Source: Candidatus Aenigmatarchaeota archaeon (lineage in GTDB: Archaea > Aenigmatarchaeota > Aenigmatarchaeia > QMZS01). From it: a stretch of 6,914 nt of DNA. The position numbers and the translations under genes were made by a program. Below are positions 6,061 to 6,914 of this stretch, one piece after another. Every line of letters starts with the position of its first letter. The first letter of the stretch is position 1. The stretch spans positions 1 through 6,914 of the forward strand of contig QMZV01000039.1 of NCBI GenBank assembly GCA_003663355.1. Reading direction: 5' to 3'. The notes beneath the pieces are model-generated. The model had not been told where the DNA came from and did not search any database. It was given only the letters and a program-made list of their open reading frames with translations.

Positions 6061-6084
6061 AGTTCTTCAGGAGGACAATGTTAA
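6061..6084 (+). other. In-frame seven-codon remnant after the thioredoxin-fold stop
   Basis: Directly after the TAA at 6058-6060 the same frame reads SSSGGQC and then TAA (6082-6084). The composition continues the Gly/Ser-rich tail (SPTSPGFGGGV) and ends in Cys, so it may be the original C-terminus cut off by one stop codon, or a sequencing error created the stop. Confidence 0.45.
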
Positions 6085-6107
6085 TTGTTTATTTTTTGTT
6101 TTCTTTT
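6083..6107 (+). terminator. T-rich terminator after the thioredoxin-fold gene
   Basis: A run of T-tracts (TTTATTTTTTGTTTTCTTTT) lies 23-47 bases after the stop and before the rRNA promoter. It fits archaeal intrinsic termination and would separate the protein gene from the rRNA unit. Confidence 0.55.
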
Positions 6108-6128
6108 GGCTCAAGCTTTTTTTAAAAG

Positions 6129-6150
6129 AAAAGGCTTAAATAATTTAAAT
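6129..6150 (+). promoter_or_regulatory. Probable 16S rRNA promoter (BRE/TATA)
   Basis: AAAAGGCTTAAATAATTTAA carries a purine-rich BRE-like flank (AAAAGG) followed by the AT box CTTAAATAA. The usual 26-base distance would place the transcription start near 6165, leaving a leader of about 125 bases before the 16S rRNA. It is the best box in the 231-base gap. Confidence 0.55.
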
Positions 6151-6165
6151 TTTTTGGTATTATTA

Positions 6166-6291
6166 TGAAAGAGTCTTTAAAGGCAATGAAGTAATCTAGT
6201 AAAATAGATTATAGAAAGGTATAATAGGTAGATTTATTAGACAAGAAACTTCATAGAATAGGAAGAGCATATAGGAGCAGTCCCCTGCACA
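6166..6291 (+). other. 16S rRNA leader with hairpins
   Basis: The stretch between the predicted start of transcription and the mature 16S 5' end has no gene. TAATCTA at 6192-6198 and TAGATTA at 6205-6211 form a perfect 7-bp hairpin with a 6-base loop. ATGAAGT (6186-6192) can also pair with ACTTCAT (6248-6254) and enclose it; the two stems share base 6192. Just before the 16S, GCAG (6277-6280) and CTGC (6285-6288) can form a short hairpin. The strand that pairs with the 3' side of the 16S for processing lies beyond the window. Confidence 0.5.
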
Positions 6292-6429
6292 ATTCCGGTT
6301 GATCCTGCCGGAGGTCATTGCTATTAGAGTTCGACTAAGCCATGCGAGTGCTTTGCCTCTTCGGCGGTGAAGTGCGAACGGCTCAGTAATATATAACTAA
6401 CCTGCCCTTAGGCCTCCCATAATCTCGGG

Positions 6430-6461
6430 AAAGTTTGAGTATCTTATTTACTCAACCCCGA
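6430..6461 (+). other. Extra hairpin in 16S helix 8 tip
   Basis: Archaeal helix 8 is normally a short stem capped by GAAA. Here CTCGG (6424-6428) and CTGAG (6464-6468) form the stem, but a GAAA on each side flanks an additional AT-rich hairpin: GTTTGAGTA (6433-6441), a 7-base loop, then TACTCAAC (6449-6456), with one bulged T. TCGGG (6425-6429) could instead pair with CCCGA (6457-6461). The extra length is about 30 bases relative to the usual model as recalled. Confidence 0.6.
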
Positions 6462-6631
6462 AACTGAGGATAAAGGGAGATAGGATAAGTGTTCTGGAAA
6501 GAGCTTATCCGAATCTAAGGATGGGGTTATATCTGATTAGGTTGTTGTTGGGGTAAAGGCCCAACAAGCCTATAATCAGTACGGGTTGTGAGAGCAATAG
6601 CCCGGAGATGGATTCTGAGACACGAATCCAG

Positions 6632-6663
<32 letters not shown>

Positions 6664-6761
6664 GCAATGTGCGAAAGCACGACAGGGGAACTCTAAGTGT
6701 TCTCCTGCATAAGGAGAACTTTTGCTAAGTTCAAAGAGCTTAGCGAATAAGTGGTGGGTAA

Positions 6762-6814
6762 TAAATTGTGAGTCAAAGAATTTTTATAGTATATAGTTTG
6801 GCTCACAGTTTACC
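6762..6814 (+). other. Extra 15-bp hairpin inserted in 16S helix 18 region
   Basis: AAATTGTGAGTCAAA (6763-6777) pairs with TTTGGCTCACAGTTT (6797-6811) over 15 base pairs with two G-U wobbles and an AT-rich 19-base loop. It sits between GGGTAA (5' strand of helix 18) and ACGGGTGGCAGCC, where archaeal 16S normally runs on directly. Removing about 6762-6814 would restore near-normal length. It may be an expansion segment or a very small intron. Confidence 0.7.
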
Positions 6815-6914
6815 AAACGGGTGGCAGCCGCCGCGGTAATACCCGAGCCACAAGTGATGACCACGTTTATTGGGTTTAAAGCATCCGTAGCCGGTCCAGC
6901 AAGTTTCTGGTTAA

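Noticed and set aside
6078..6125. Small hydrophobic ORF (MLIVYFLFSFGSSFF) behind an AGGAGG ribosome-site-like sequence
   Set aside because: The purine stretch is better explained as Gly-Gly codons of the in-frame C-terminal remnant; the ORF runs through the T-rich terminator, and other genes here do not use Shine-Dalgarno sites.
6165..6194. Nine-codon ORF in the rRNA leader as a real gene
   Set aside because: Too short, no conservation evidence, and it lies in a non-coding rRNA leader.
6061..6291. tRNA gene in the leader before 16S
   Set aside because: No cloverleaf, no TTCGA-type T-loop and no conserved D-loop can be found.
6762..6814. Classical archaeal BHB intron in 16S
   Set aside because: Only one 3-base bulge next to the stem is seen, not the two bulges separated by a 4-bp helix, and there is no homing endonuclease; kept as an insertion of open nature.

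Overview
The window reads as a low-GC archaeal chromosome segment, most likely from the DPANN group (Woesearchaeota/Pacearchaeota-like). Supporting this are an archaeal 16S rRNA 5' end, archaeal ribosomal proteins L13 and S9, Bud32, Spt4, an archaeal-size SBDS protein, GatC, and AT-rich TATA-type boxes placed about 20-26 bases before start codons with almost no Shine-Dalgarno sequences. The lineage is inferred from gene style and rRNA sequence, not from a database match.

Layout: (1) Bases 2-1246 carry the 3' part of an unusual fusion. The OB-fold end of a DUF35-type protein runs in frame into a complete archaeal HMG-CoA synthase (mevalonate pathway). (2) Bases 1280-2372 are a tight operon: rpl13, rps9 and a small alkyltransferase-like DNA-binding protein, joined by two ATGA overlaps. 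(3) Bases 2403-3178 hold bud32 (KEOPS kinase for tRNA t6A) and spt4 (elongation factor). (4) Bases 3212-3859 encode a small membrane protein made of two copies of the MscS-associated TM-helix unit. (5) Bases 3897-4574 encode the SBDS/Sdo1 ribosome-maturation factor, which converges on gatC (minus strand, 4587-4862) with only 12 bases between the stops. (6) From a 61-base divergent promoter region, gatC and a membrane-anchored, cysteine-rich thioredoxin-fold protein (4924-6060) are read in opposite directions. (7) Bases 6061-6291 hold a T-rich terminator, a probable rRNA promoter and a structured rRNA leader. (8) From about 6292 to the window end is the 5' part of the 16S rRNA, cut by the window edge.

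Most genes serve translation: ribosomal proteins, 60S-type subunit maturation, tRNA modification, tRNA-dependent amidation and rRNA. No mobile element, CRISPR array or defence system is visible. The points most worth a second look are the DUF35-HMG-CoA synthase fusion, two apparent hairpin insertions in the 16S rRNA (one in the otherwise very conserved helix 18 region), an in-frame seven-codon remnant ending in Cys just after the stop of the thioredoxin-fold gene, and an alkyltransferase homologue that keeps the active-site Cys but has altered flanking residues.
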